From positions 1-64,000 of the forward strand of contig CAWGOJ010000003.1 in assembly GCA_963824195.1 (NCBI GenBank): a stretch of DNA of 64,000 nucleotides, in the 5' to 3' direction. Numbering within the stretch: the first letter of the stretch is position 1; every line of letters begins with the position of its first letter. Positions 18,423 through 26,501 of this stretch are shown here, piece by piece. The translations under genes and the position numbers were made by a program. The stretch comes from Bog-473 sp963824195. Lineage in GTDB: Bacteria; Actinomycetota; Acidimicrobiia; Acidimicrobiales; RAAP-2. Below the pieces are notes generated by a model. That model made no database searches. It was not told where the DNA came from and saw only the letters and a list, made by a program, of their open reading frames with translations.

Positions 18423-18660
18423 GGTACGCCGGGTAGCACCGTTCGCCTAGATCGGGGCATTGGTCCAACGAGCCTGCTATCCGCTCTGCGGTTGTACCCC
18501 GCAACGTTCCAACTGGTTGCTTGCCAGCCCGTCAAAGTGAGTCAGAGCGGCTTCGACTGGGAACAACCGGTGCACCCCAAACCGCCCGTCGCGCAGGACG
18601 GCCGCGTCCGTGGCTGTCGGTTCCCTCGAACACGACGCCCGTCCCGGTCCCATTCGGTCG

Positions 18661-19857
18661 TCAGGCGCCGAGTGGCCGGCCGTCTCCGTCGAGCAGGGCG
18701 CTCGGGTCGAGGGCGTGGACATCGCCGGCCCCGGTCAGCGACAGGGCCACCTTCAGCTCACCTCTCATGGTGCGCAGCACGTCGACCACTCCCTGGCGCC
18801 CGCCGGCGGCCACCGACCAGGCCCAGGCCCGGCCCACCAGACAGGCCCGGGCGCCGAGCGCCAGCGCCTTGACCACGTCGAGGCCGCTGCGGATGCCCCC
18901 GTCCACCAGCACCTCGAGGGAGTCGCCCACCGCGTCGACGACGGCTGGCAGGGCGGCGATCGTGGACGGAGTGCTGTCGAGCTGGCGTCCGCCGTGGTTG
19001 GAGACCACGATCCCGTCGACACCGGCGTCGGCGGCCCGCCGCGCGTCCTCCGGGTCGAGGATGCCCTTGAGCACGAGCCGACCCGGCCACGTGCGGCGTA
19101 CCCAGTCGAGGTCGTCCCACGTGACCGAGGGGTCGAACTGGTGGTCCACCCACTCCTTGAACGCGTCGGGGCTGGTCGCCCCGGGTACCGCCTTCTCGAG
19201 GTTGCCGAAGGTGTGGGGCCGGCCCCGGACGGCCACGTCGCGCGCCCAGCGCGGGTGCAGGCCGAAGTCGAGGGCCTGGACGATCCGGCCCGGCAACCGC
19301 TGGGGTCCCGCCATGCCGTTGCGCACCTCCCGATAGCGGGCGCCCACGACCGCGAGGTCGACGGTGAGCACCAGCACGGGACAGCCGACGCTGGACGCAC
19401 GGGACATCAGGTCCTCGGCGTAGGCCCGGTCGCGCATGACGTAGAGCTGGAACCAGAACGGCGCGGTGGTGGCCCGGTCGATCTCCTCGATGCTGCAGAT
19501 GGACACGGTCGACTCGCAGAAGGCGATGCCCATCTGCTCGGCAGCCTGGGCCGCCTGCACCTCGGCGCGCGTGGCGTACATGCCGGCCAGACCGACCGGC
19601 CCGAGCACGAGAGGCATGGCCAGGGACTGGCCCAGCACGGTGGTGGCCAGCTGCAGCTCGGACACGTCCCGCAGCACGCGCTGGCGCAGGTGGATGGCGG
19701 CGAGGTCGTCGACGTTGGCCCGCAGCGTCGACTCCTCGTAGGCGCCGCCGTCGATGTAGTCGAACAGCTGGCGGGGGAGCCGCCGCCGGGCCAGTTCGCG
19801 GTAGTCGCGGACCGAGGCCGGAGCCAAGCCCAGAGAGCGATCGGGGAACAGCGCCAT
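18661..19857 (-). CDS. lldD: FMN-dependent alpha-hydroxyacid dehydrogenase (L-lactate dehydrogenase type)
   Basis: 398 residues, full length for the family. The N-terminus has YIDGGAYEESTLRAN, matching the FMN-enzyme N-terminal region. PFWFQLYVMRDR and LTVDLAVVGARYREVRNGM follow. The active-site signature VSNHGGRQLDST (catalytic His and Arg) and the phosphate loop VDGGIRSGLDVVKALALGA end the barrel. It probably oxidises L-lactate or a related 2-hydroxyacid and passes electrons to the respiratory chain. Mycobacterial LldD is close in length, but mandelate or mycofactocin-linked relatives cannot be excluded. About 240 bp without a gene separate it from the esterase. Confidence 0.82.
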   Translation of the reverse strand: MALFPDRSLGLAPASVRDYRELARRRLPRQLFDYIDGGAYEESTLRANVDDLAAIHLRQRVLRDVSELQLATTVLGQSLAMPLVLGPVGLAGMYATRAEVQAAQAAEQMGIAFCESTVSICSIEEIDRATTAPFWFQLYVMRDRAYAEDLMSRASSVGCPVLVLTVDLAVVGARYREVRNGMAGPQRLPGRIVQALDFGLHPRWARDVAVRGRPHTFGNLEKAVPGATSPDAFKEWVDHQFDPSVTWDDLDWVRRTWPGRLVLKGILDPEDARRAADAGVDGIVVSNHGGRQLDSTPSTIAALPAVVDAVGDSLEVLVDGGIRSGLDVVKALALGARACLVGRAWAWSVAAGGRQGVVDVLRTMRGELKVALSLTGAGDVHALDPSALLDGDGRPLGA

Positions 19858-20178
19858 CGCGGCCGACGCTAGCCCGCTCGGATCACGGCCGCGATCGGAG
19901 GGTGGACCGTGGGGATGCGGACGGGCCTAATCGACGACCGGCGCGATGCCGCCGGACGACTCGAGCGCGACTGCCTCGGACGACGCGTTCACCATCGACG
20001 CTTGACGACCTCGATCCCGTCAAAGGAATCGGACGTGGACCGGCGCTTCGACGAAACGAACCGGTATTCGATGAGCACTCTTCCCGACTGACCAATGGCC
20101 CACATGAGGGCTCTCTTTGGTTTTCAACCCCACGCTTGAAAGCTGAAATATCCGCCACCGACCCTTAATATCCGACAA
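19858..20178. other. 321-bp gap, divergent promoter region
   Basis: Between the minus-strand dehydrogenase start and the plus-strand membrane protein start. No gene or RNA is recognised. The last 80 bases become AT-rich (TTAATATCC near 20166) and probably hold the membrane-protein promoter. Confidence 0.35.
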
Positions 20179-20832
20179 ATGCCGCTCATCGTCGCGGAGG
20201 TCACCTCTTTCACTCGGCAAGCCGAGGAGATGCTGCGCAATCCAGCGGGGTTCCAATGGTCGACGGTGTTCTTGCTCGGAGTTGTCTTCTATGTCTACTC
20301 CGTCGAAGTCGAGCGACGACGGTGGGACATCATCCTGGCCGGACTGGCCCTGTGGTTCATGGACTGGTTCAATGAACTCGTCAATTCCGCCGTTCTCCAT
20401 ATCTCCGATCGAGCAGCCCTCTGGACGGTCACCGGACACACGAGCTATCTCATCCTCATCGGTCTGACCATCGAACTCACCTTGTTCTTCCTCATGGCAG
20501 GCGTCGTATTCGTCAAGTTCCTCCCACTCGATCGCACGATGCGCATTGCGGGAATCCCGAACCGATGGGTGTACGTCGTGGGGTTCTCCTGTTTGTCGGT
20601 GGCAGTTGAGATTTTTCTGCACGCCACCGGCTACTTCCATTGGGAGTACTGGTTCTGGAACGTCCCCTTCGTCCCGCTCATCGTGATCTTCGGTTACATG
20701 ACGTTCTATGGGGTGGCTGCATGGGTATTCGACATGGGCCAGAACCACCGACGGCAGATCGCCATCGTTGGAACGATTGCCGGGATCGATGCCGTTCTCG
20801 CCCTGGGCTTCGGCCTCGCCGGTTGGCTCTAG
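20179..20832 (+). CDS. Unknown polytopic membrane protein
   Basis: 217 residues with about six hydrophobic helices (around FLLGVVFYVYSV, WDIILAGLALWFMDWF, YLILIGLTIELTLFFLMAGVVF, VYVVGFSCLSVAVEIF, PFVPLIVIFGYMTFYGVAAWV and the C-terminal IAIVGTIAGIDAVLALG). Conserved-looking polar residues sit inside the bilayer (DWFNELVNS, HATGYFHWEYWFWN). I recognise no family. Its composition is lower in GC than the flanks, and it stands alone at the left edge of the 20-30 kb patchwork. Confidence 0.6.
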   Translation: MPLIVAEVTSFTRQAEEMLRNPAGFQWSTVFLLGVVFYVYSVEVERRRWDIILAGLALWFMDWFNELVNSAVLHISDRAALWTVTGHTSYLILIGLTIELTLFFLMAGVVFVKFLPLDRTMRIAGIPNRWVYVVGFSCLSVAVEIFLHATGYFHWEYWFWNVPFVPLIVIFGYMTFYGVAAWVFDMGQNHRRQIAIVGTIAGIDAVLALGFGLAGWL

Positions 20833-21003
20833 CCCGAGGGGTCGTAAGGGATGTCGGGGCACGATCCGAGCATCGCACTGCCCCCGAAGGCCTGTGTCCT
20901 CAAGGGATCGTCGCAACACCGGCTGCCGGCGCAGTTGAGCCCGCTGAGTCGGGCTGCCGAATCGATGGTGACCGGCCACCAGCAGCCCGACCCTCGGGTG
21001 GGA

Positions 21004-21045
21004 CGCCCCGGCCGGGAATCGAACCCGGTGCACTCGCGTAGTCAG
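21004..21045 (-). other. tRNA 3'-half remnant (T-arm plus acceptor-like strand)
   Basis: The minus strand reads a perfect T-arm, CCGGG-TTCGATT-CCCGG (21028-21012), followed by CCGGGGC and a G, as in the acceptor strand of a tRNA. Just upstream, CTCTGACTACG resembles the anticodon-arm start of a tRNA-Arg(ACG). No matching 5' acceptor (GCCCCGG) or D-arm occurs at the right distance, and no CCA follows. It is therefore a fragment and not a working tRNA. Such fragments often mark integration sites. Confidence 0.45.
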
Positions 21046-21150
21046 AGCAAGGCAGACATCCAGTCCCAGGGCGCATCCCAAGAACGGTCGTCGAGAGTCG
21101 GTTGTCCGGCTGGTATTCTGAGGTCCAGTCAGGGCGAGGCAGTCATCGTG

Positions 21151-21174
21151 AGAAGGGGCCTTCGGGCCCCTTCT
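21151..21174. terminator. Perfect 10-bp hairpin with TTCG loop
   Basis: AGAAGGGGCC-TTCG-GGCCCCTTCT forms an uninterrupted 10-bp stem closed by a stable tetraloop. There is no clear T-tract on either side, so it could be a weak intrinsic terminator or an RNA-stabilising hairpin. It sits between the membrane protein and the DUF2293 gene stop. Confidence 0.5.
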
Positions 21175-21229
21175 GCACGTCGTAACCGAGGACGTAGGCA
21201 GCCCATTCGCCAGGAAGGGACACGGAGTC

Positions 21230-22012
21230 TCAACTGCGGCGATGCTCCAAGAGGAAGCGGTCGACCGCTTCGTTCGCCGCCCCTTTGATCTCTCGGTACA
21301 AGTACTCCTCGTCCCAGTGCTCCGGCGACAGCGAATCGAGATCGTCGTGGTAGCTCGTGAAGCGGTGCCTGATGTAGGCCCGGGCGCTGAGAGCAGCTCG
21401 ATCGTCGAGGGTGAGGTTGCGGGTTCGACCGACTCGGCCGCTGCCCACGACGGCTGCATGGGCTGCGGCCTCTTTGGCAATCCGCTGTTCGAGTTCTCGG
21501 TGGGGCGGGGCAAAGGCGAGGAAGCGCACGATGGCGACTTCCAACTCATTTCGATAGCGATCTTCCTGACGCCGGCGGGACTGAGCTCCGAGGGCACGCT
21601 TGGCCGCACGGCGTGCGGCCGTTTCTTCGGCGCGCATCAGAGCTGCCGCAATGGCCTGGCTCGGCGCCCAAAGTCCGAGGATCCGACGATGCTGGCGGTG
21701 CTGGCTTCGCGGTTGCCACGACAGCCAGTAGGTACCTGCAGCCTTGACGGTCCGGGTCAAGAAGGCATCACCAGAGGGCAAAAAGTCCCAGCCAGCAGGG
21801 ATCTCGATGTCTCCATGCTCGGGATTCCACGGACCATTCTTGGTCGCGTAAACATCGAGATGTTGCGTTGAGAGAGGTTCTGAATTGTTCGGCGTTTCCG
21901 CATTGTCCACACCTAGAGCTTGGCGGATGCGATCCGCTCCGCAAGTGGAGCCCGGCCGGAGCACTGATCCCTGCAGGTCGGGGCGATCGAGCAATACGTC
22001 ACAAGGACCCAA
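21230..22012 (-). CDS. DUF2293 family protein
   Basis: Up to 260 residues; GTG 21910 would give 226 and is a fair alternative start. The conserved region reads VYATKNGPWNPEHGDIEIP, WDFLPSGDAFLTRTVKAAG and WLSWQPRS. An Ala/Arg-rich helix follows, then RQEDRYRNELE, FLAFAPPHRELEQRIA and AAAHAAVVGSGRVGRT, and a C-terminal YIRHRFTSYHD. This matches actinobacterial DUF2293 proteins, whose function is unknown. The basic, helical build might suit nucleic-acid binding, but that is speculation. It lies beside the tRNA remnant. Confidence 0.7.
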   Translation of the reverse strand: MGPCDVLLDRPDLQGSVLRPGSTCGADRIRQALGVDNAETPNNSEPLSTQHLDVYATKNGPWNPEHGDIEIPAGWDFLPSGDAFLTRTVKAAGTYWLSWQPRSQHRQHRRILGLWAPSQAIAAALMRAEETAARRAAKRALGAQSRRRQEDRYRNELEVAIVRFLAFAPPHRELEQRIAKEAAAHAAVVGSGRVGRTRNLTLDDRAALSARAYIRHRFTSYHDDLDSLSPEHWDEEYLYREIKGAANEAVDRFLLEHRRS

Positions 22013-22210
22013 ATCGCCTCTGCGATCGCCGCATCACGGTCGTTGCGCCCTGCGTGGCAGCCCAGGTGAGCCCGGCGCCCCCCATGGCACAACGCGTCGC
22101 CGTGGAGGACCGGCAGGTTCAGGGCTGGTGCGAGCACATCGGCGAGAGAGGGAGCCGCCCGTCGCCTACCGCCACAATGGTGCCCCTACTCGAGGGTCGA
22201 TACTGGTGAC

Positions 22211-23023
22211 GTGATCAGACTGGTGGCCACTGACCTCGACGGGACGTTTTGGGGTGAAGACCAGGTCGTTCCGGCGGCGCACCTGACGGCCGCCGAGGAG
22301 CTCATTGAGTCGGGAGTGACCGTGCTCGCGGCTACCTCTCGACGCCCTCGCGTCGTGCGGCGTCAGTTGGCCATGGTCGGCTTGACGCTCCCGGCCGTGT
22401 TGATCGACGGGGCGCTTGGAGTGGACTTTCGATCAGACGAGCGGTTTCACCAGTCATGCTTCGATCCCGAAATCGCGCTCGGAACCTTGGCGATCTTCCA
22501 AGAGCACGATCTCGATCCGTGCCTCTACGTGGAAGATCCTGAGATCGACATCGTGGTCTCGGAGACCCCGTCGACCTGCGCTGCTCATCTGACGTACCTC
22601 GGAGCGGTGGCGGGTACCGCCGACCTCGAAGTCACGGCGCAGACGTCCGAGGTCTACGCGTTCTCTGTCCTGGGGTTGAGTCACGAGCGACTCGAGGTGG
22701 CAGCGCGGGAACTGTCCCGCCTCGATGGGCCGAGCGTGCTCTTGTACCCAGAGCCCGACTACGGCGACTTCGGTCTCATCGTGACTCCGGCGGGCGTCTC
22801 GAAGTGGACGGGGGTCGACGCGTACTGCCAGCTGCACGGCATCGCGCCGGAGGAGGTCCTGGCGGTCGGCGACGGTCTGAACGACCTCCCGATGCTGAGG
22901 CAGGCAGGAACGGCAGTCGGAGTTCGCGGCGGAGTCCCTGAAGCCATCGCAGGTGCCGCCCACCTGATCGATCCGCCTGACAGCGACGGCTGGGCTCACA
23001 TCGTCGATCTCATCGATGCATGA
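22211..23023 (+). CDS. HAD-superfamily Cof-type phosphatase
   Basis: 270 residues, GTG 22211. Motif I is VATDLDGTFWG, motif II AATSRRP, the Lys of motif III is in GVSKWTG, and motif IV is VGDGLNDLPML, in the order of class IIB HAD phosphatases. These usually hydrolyse sugar phosphates, FMN or similar metabolites. It overlaps the next gene by four bases (ATGA), so the two are translationally coupled. Together they could form a kinase/phosphatase pair on one metabolite; the sequence does not show which. Confidence 0.8.
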   Translation: MIRLVATDLDGTFWGEDQVVPAAHLTAAEELIESGVTVLAATSRRPRVVRRQLAMVGLTLPAVLIDGALGVDFRSDERFHQSCFDPEIALGTLAIFQEHDLDPCLYVEDPEIDIVVSETPSTCAAHLTYLGAVAGTADLEVTAQTSEVYAFSVLGLSHERLEVAARELSRLDGPSVLLYPEPDYGDFGLIVTPAGVSKWTGVDAYCQLHGIAPEEVLAVGDGLNDLPMLRQAGTAVGVRGGVPEAIAGAAHLIDPPDSDGWAHIVDLIDA

Positions 23024-24144
23024 CAGTCGACCTGAGCAGTCGGTCGGTCGGCATCCCCGTTCTCCACCGGGATGAGGCGCAGAGGTGGACTGGTCAACGC
23101 GAGACTAGAGCGGTGCCTCAGCTCGTCGCCCTTGTGAGCAACGCCTGTGAGGAGTGGGAACCCGGCGTCGAACGGGCCATTCTCGGGACGGGTGAGGCCA
23201 ACGAGATTGCCACGATCATCGAGTCGTTCGTCGGCTCACGATGTGGACCGATCAGTGACGGCGTCTTCTATCGCCCCGGAGTCGGAATCGTCGCCGGACT
23301 GCGCCTCAACGACGGCTCCGAGGTGGTGGTGAAGATTCACCGGTGGAATGTCTCGATAGATCGCCTGGCCGCCGTTCAGAAGGTGCAGGCAACTCTGGCC
23401 GACGAAGGCCTTCCCGTGCCGCGGCCCCTCACGGAACCCGAACCGCTCGTCCATGGGATAGCCACCATCGAAGAGCTACGGCCTGGAGGCCGTGCAAGTG
23501 GTCGGGACCCTGTCGTACGCCGGGCCATTGCTGAGGGCCTGCACATCTTCATCACCGCGGCCGCACCTCTTGTCGGACACGTCAACGTCGGAACCCCGCT
23601 CCTCTTGAGGCCTGCAGCGGCATCACTGTGGTTCGAGCCCCATGATGTGCGCTTCGACTTCGACGGCACCGCCGCTGGAGCCGAATGGATCGACAGTCTC
23701 GCGGCGCTCGCCCGACGTCGTCTCGAGAAAGCGGGCTCGAACGCGGTTATCGGCCACTTCGACTGGCGAGTCGAGAACTTGGCCTTCCGAGACAAGGACA
23801 TCTGTGCGATCTACGACTGGGACTCGGTATGTGCCGCTCCTGAGGCGATCGTGGTCGGGAACACAGCTGCCCAGTTCACGGCCGATTGGACTGAACCTGA
23901 GGACGCTCCCCTGCCAAGCGTCGGCGAGATGCGGTCCTTTGTCGGTGACTACGAACTCGCCAGAGGTGCCACGTTCGACGCTGCCGAGCGCGAGTTGCTG
24001 GACGCAGCGAATCTCTTCTTGTGTGCCTACGGCGCACGGTGTCAGCATTCCGATATGACGAAGCATCCCGAGATCGCCCAGACAGCGAGCTCGGGTTGGT
24101 ATCGGCTGCTGCGAGAACGCGGCGAAAGAGCCCTGATCGACTGA
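23020..24144 (+). CDS. Aminoglycoside-phosphotransferase-like kinase
   Basis: 374 residues. The fold is shown by the lobe Lys in EVVVKIHRW, the catalytic loop VIGHFDWRVENLAF (HxDxxxxN) and the metal Asp in AIYDWDSV. This is the APH/choline kinase group, which phosphorylates antibiotics or small metabolites such as choline, homoserine or sugars. The N-terminal 75 residues are additional and not recognised. It is coupled to the upstream HAD gene. A resistance role is possible but not indicated by the neighbourhood. Confidence 0.72.
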   Translation: MTVDLSSRSVGIPVLHRDEAQRWTGQRETRAVPQLVALVSNACEEWEPGVERAILGTGEANEIATIIESFVGSRCGPISDGVFYRPGVGIVAGLRLNDGSEVVVKIHRWNVSIDRLAAVQKVQATLADEGLPVPRPLTEPEPLVHGIATIEELRPGGRASGRDPVVRRAIAEGLHIFITAAAPLVGHVNVGTPLLLRPAAASLWFEPHDVRFDFDGTAAGAEWIDSLAALARRRLEKAGSNAVIGHFDWRVENLAFRDKDICAIYDWDSVCAAPEAIVVGNTAAQFTADWTEPEDAPLPSVGEMRSFVGDYELARGATFDAAERELLDAANLFLCAYGARCQHSDMTKHPEIAQTASSGWYRLLRERGERALID

Positions 24145-24213
24145 TCTCGCACTCCCACCGGCCTAGCCCAGTTCGGCGGGCCCGTGGGACAGTCCACCAC
24201 CTTGGGGACACCT

Positions 24214-24240
24214 GGGACGGCGACGCCATTTCTCCGTCCC
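24214..24240. terminator. Possible hairpin between convergent genes
   Basis: GGGACGG (24214-24220) pairs with CCGTCCC (24234-24240) across a 13-base loop, between the APH-like gene and the convergent SRPBCC gene. The arm touches the stop codon of the minus-strand gene. There is no T-tract. Confidence 0.3.
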
Positions 24241-24671
24241 TAGCGTGCGGGTCGCAGATCGGTCTCCATTCCGTCCAGTCCCGCAGCGATGGCGTCCTTC
24301 AGGATCGCTGCGACGGCATCGCTGACCTCGGGCTCACACTCGAAGTCGATCGTCCACACGACGACGGCCAGCGAGTCAAATGAACGGAACACTTCGACAT
24401 TTCCGATATAGGAGGTCACCGGGAATGGAGACTCCGTGCGCTCGTAGGTCAGTCGATGGCTGTCTTCGTCCATTGCGACAAGCCGGTCGGTGATGTTGCC
24501 CAGGCCTCCGTCCAACGTCAGATGGCGGAACGCGCCGATGCCTTCGCCTTCGATCCTGCATTCCGCCATGCTTGGAAACCACACGTCCAGGCGTCCAAAC
24601 TGCCTGATGGCGTCCCACGCCTTGTCAGCGAGAAGGTCCATCTTCTTGGTGATCGTCTGCTTCGTCTGCAT
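24240..24671 (-). CDS. SRPBCC (START-like) family protein
   Basis: 143 residues, the normal size of the polyketide-cyclase/START-like fold. It begins MQTKQTITKKMDLLADKAWDAI with the typical first strand and helix. GDVW-type spacing (RQFGRLDVWFPSM), GAFRHLTLDGG, DSHRLTYERTESPFP and VVWTIDFEC follow, with a long C-terminal helix ending GMETDL. It probably binds a hydrophobic ligand in a cavity; the ligand cannot be inferred. It stands alone between convergent and divergent neighbours. Confidence 0.72.
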   Translation of the reverse strand: MQTKQTITKKMDLLADKAWDAIRQFGRLDVWFPSMAECRIEGEGIGAFRHLTLDGGLGNITDRLVAMDEDSHRLTYERTESPFPVTSYIGNVEVFRSFDSLAVVVWTIDFECEPEVSDAVAAILKDAIAAGLDGMETDLRPAR

Positions 24672-24772
24672 GAGGGAGCGTAGCTTTGGTGTGCGTCAGC
24701 CCTGAGGGTGAATGTCCCAGTACCCGCGTACACCGGATATGCGCTGCCGATGTCGGTCAAAATGTGACCAGC

Positions 24773-25276
24773 ATGGAAGTCAGGATCCGTCAAGCCGTTG
24801 CCGATGAAGCACCGGCGCTCGCCGCACTTCAGCGCCGCACAGCCCTATTTGCTTACGCCTCGATCTTTCCGCCCGAAGCGCCGCAGCCAGATCTTGATCG
24901 GATGACGCTGGATTGGCAGCGGCGGCTTAGGGGTATGCAGTCACCCAACGCGCGCGGCTATAGGGCAGATGTACGCAATCTCCCTGTGGGTGTCATCATC
25001 GCATGTGGTGATCCTGACGATCCCAAGCTCGGGCATATCACCAGGTTGTACGTGGATCCTCAGGAGTGGGGCCGAGGCATCGGGCGATCCCTCTACGACG
25101 AGGCCCTCTCATATCTAAAAGGCATCGGCTACGTGCAAGCATCACTCTGGGTGCTCGAGCGCAATGAACGTGCACGAAGTTGGTACGAGCGACTCGGTTG
25201 GAGCTGCACAGGAGAGCGCAAATCCGTGCTTGATTCAGCCGGAGTCGAGGACCTTCGTTATACGAGACCCCTTTGA
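24773..25276 (+). CDS. GNAT N-acetyltransferase
   Basis: 167 residues, starting at ATG 24773 (MEVRIRQAV), which fits the GNAT beta-1 strand. An upstream open stretch to 24686 is not needed. The CoA-binding motif A is TRLYVDPQEWGRGIGRSLYDEA, followed by the motif B helix and WVLERNERARSWYERLGW. It acetylates an unknown amine. It is a single gene in the patchwork region. Confidence 0.75.
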   Translation: MEVRIRQAVADEAPALAALQRRTALFAYASIFPPEAPQPDLDRMTLDWQRRLRGMQSPNARGYRADVRNLPVGVIIACGDPDDPKLGHITRLYVDPQEWGRGIGRSLYDEALSYLKGIGYVQASLWVLERNERARSWYERLGWSCTGERKSVLDSAGVEDLRYTRPL

Positions 25277-25424
25277 TCCCTCGCGGGACCCGCGACCACT
25301 GACCCGGTCATCATCCGAGGTGCCCAGAACACCGGACTGGGGCTACCTCGTCGAGCAGACTGGCCAGCGGGCACTTGGCGATGGAGCGCATCGCCATCCG
25401 GGAGCACGACGAGATTCACGGGCT

Positions 25425-26300
25425 CTAGACATCTCGGATGAACGGGTACTTAACCTCCCCTGCGGCAAGTGGGCCGTACACGTCTGGTCGCCGCATGGCG
25501 TTGCCCGCCATTTCGCGTTCTCGATACCGGCGGATCCGATCCATGTCGAAGTCGGCGAGGAGAATCGTCTCCGTGGCTCCGCTCTCCACAATGAGGGTGT
25601 CCAAGGTGTGGCCCCCCTCGTCGTACGCAACTGGGCTGAAGGCAACCGAGTGTCCGTTCTCCTCCCTCCCCTGCGAAGGCGCATAGTTGGCCATCGCAAC
25701 CCCGACCATGTTCTCGAACGCGCGTGTCCGAAACTGAGCCAAACGGTGCACATCGAGACGGCACGCATTCGGCGTGAGGATGATTTCCGCCCCATTGAGC
25801 ATCAGAAGCCGGGCGCTTTCGGGGAACTCTCGGTCAAAGCAGATCATCGCGCCGACTTGTACGGCGCCAGCCGCTGTGTCCAAGACACAGACAGGGAAGC
25901 CGTCACCGGCGACGAGCGAACGTTCGGGCTGATCCCACCGACACAGATGGACCTTCGAGTACGTGAACACCTCGCCTCCGTGTCGATCAAAGAGAGTCAC
26001 GGAGTTCTGGGGGCCAGACTCGCCTGCTCCCAGATAGGTGATGGCTATGCCCATCTCAAGCTGGCAAGCCAGTTTCCTAAACTGACTGACGAATTCACCA
26101 TCGATCGGAACCGCCAGGGACTCCCAGCCCTCAAGCTCCGTGAGGGAGTGATAACCGACGCTCCACATCTCGGGGAACAGCGCAACGTCGGCCTGAAGGG
26201 CCTGAGCCCTTCGGCAGAGTGCGACTCCTCGAGTCAAGTTCTCATCCGGGTCCGGTGGACCGGGCGGTGCCTGAAGCAGGGCCACTCTGAAGGTGTTCAT
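25425..26300 (-). CDS. Nitrilase/carbon-nitrogen hydrolase family amidohydrolase
   Basis: 291 residues, from ATG 26300 (MNTFRVALLQ) after GGGAGGCG. The catalytic triad is visible: Glu in VALFPEMWS, Lys in TYSKVHLC and Cys in MICFDREFPES, with the typical surrounding blocks. The family hydrolyses amides or nitriles such as N-carbamoyl amines, omega-amidase substrates or polyamine intermediates. The gene is followed by no obvious pathway partner; the FAD monooxygenase upstream on the same strand is 200 bp away. Confidence 0.82.
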   Translation of the reverse strand: MNTFRVALLQAPPGPPDPDENLTRGVALCRRAQALQADVALFPEMWSVGYHSLTELEGWESLAVPIDGEFVSQFRKLACQLEMGIAITYLGAGESGPQNSVTLFDRHGGEVFTYSKVHLCRWDQPERSLVAGDGFPVCVLDTAAGAVQVGAMICFDREFPESARLLMLNGAEIILTPNACRLDVHRLAQFRTRAFENMVGVAMANYAPSQGREENGHSVAFSPVAYDEGGHTLDTLIVESGATETILLADFDMDRIRRYREREMAGNAMRRPDVYGPLAAGEVKYPFIRDV

Positions 26301-26501
26301 GTTCGCCTCCCGTCTCAGTGTTTCACCAGCCACCGGACACGGCCACACCGGGCGCCCACCCGTGGGAAAGAGGGGCCGAGGCAGAGCCTTGTGGGGGGTT
26401 CACCGCTCATGGCACAGAACGTCTTCGCCGAGCGAGTCGCCAGGAAGAACCCGATCGCGGCCAGCAGCGGGTCCGTCGAAACCGCCGAGGATCGCATCTC
26501 G

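Larger units (their letters stand above)
20833..21229. other. 397-bp region with tRNA remnant, short repeat and hairpin
   Basis: No protein gene is supported. It contains a tRNA 3'-end-like segment on the minus strand (21004-21045), a 21-nt element at 21040-21060 repeated at 21127-21147 with 18 of 21 identities, and a 10-bp hairpin at 21151-21174. Confidence 0.5.

Noticed and set aside
21004..21080. Complete tRNA gene on the minus strand
   Set aside because: Only the T-arm and 3' acceptor strand fit; no pairing 5' acceptor, no D-arm and no CCA.
22211..24144. HAD/APH pair as a toxin-antitoxin system
   Set aside because: Both proteins are large, with metabolic-enzyme motifs, and neither resembles a HipA/Fic-type toxin or a DNA-binding antitoxin.
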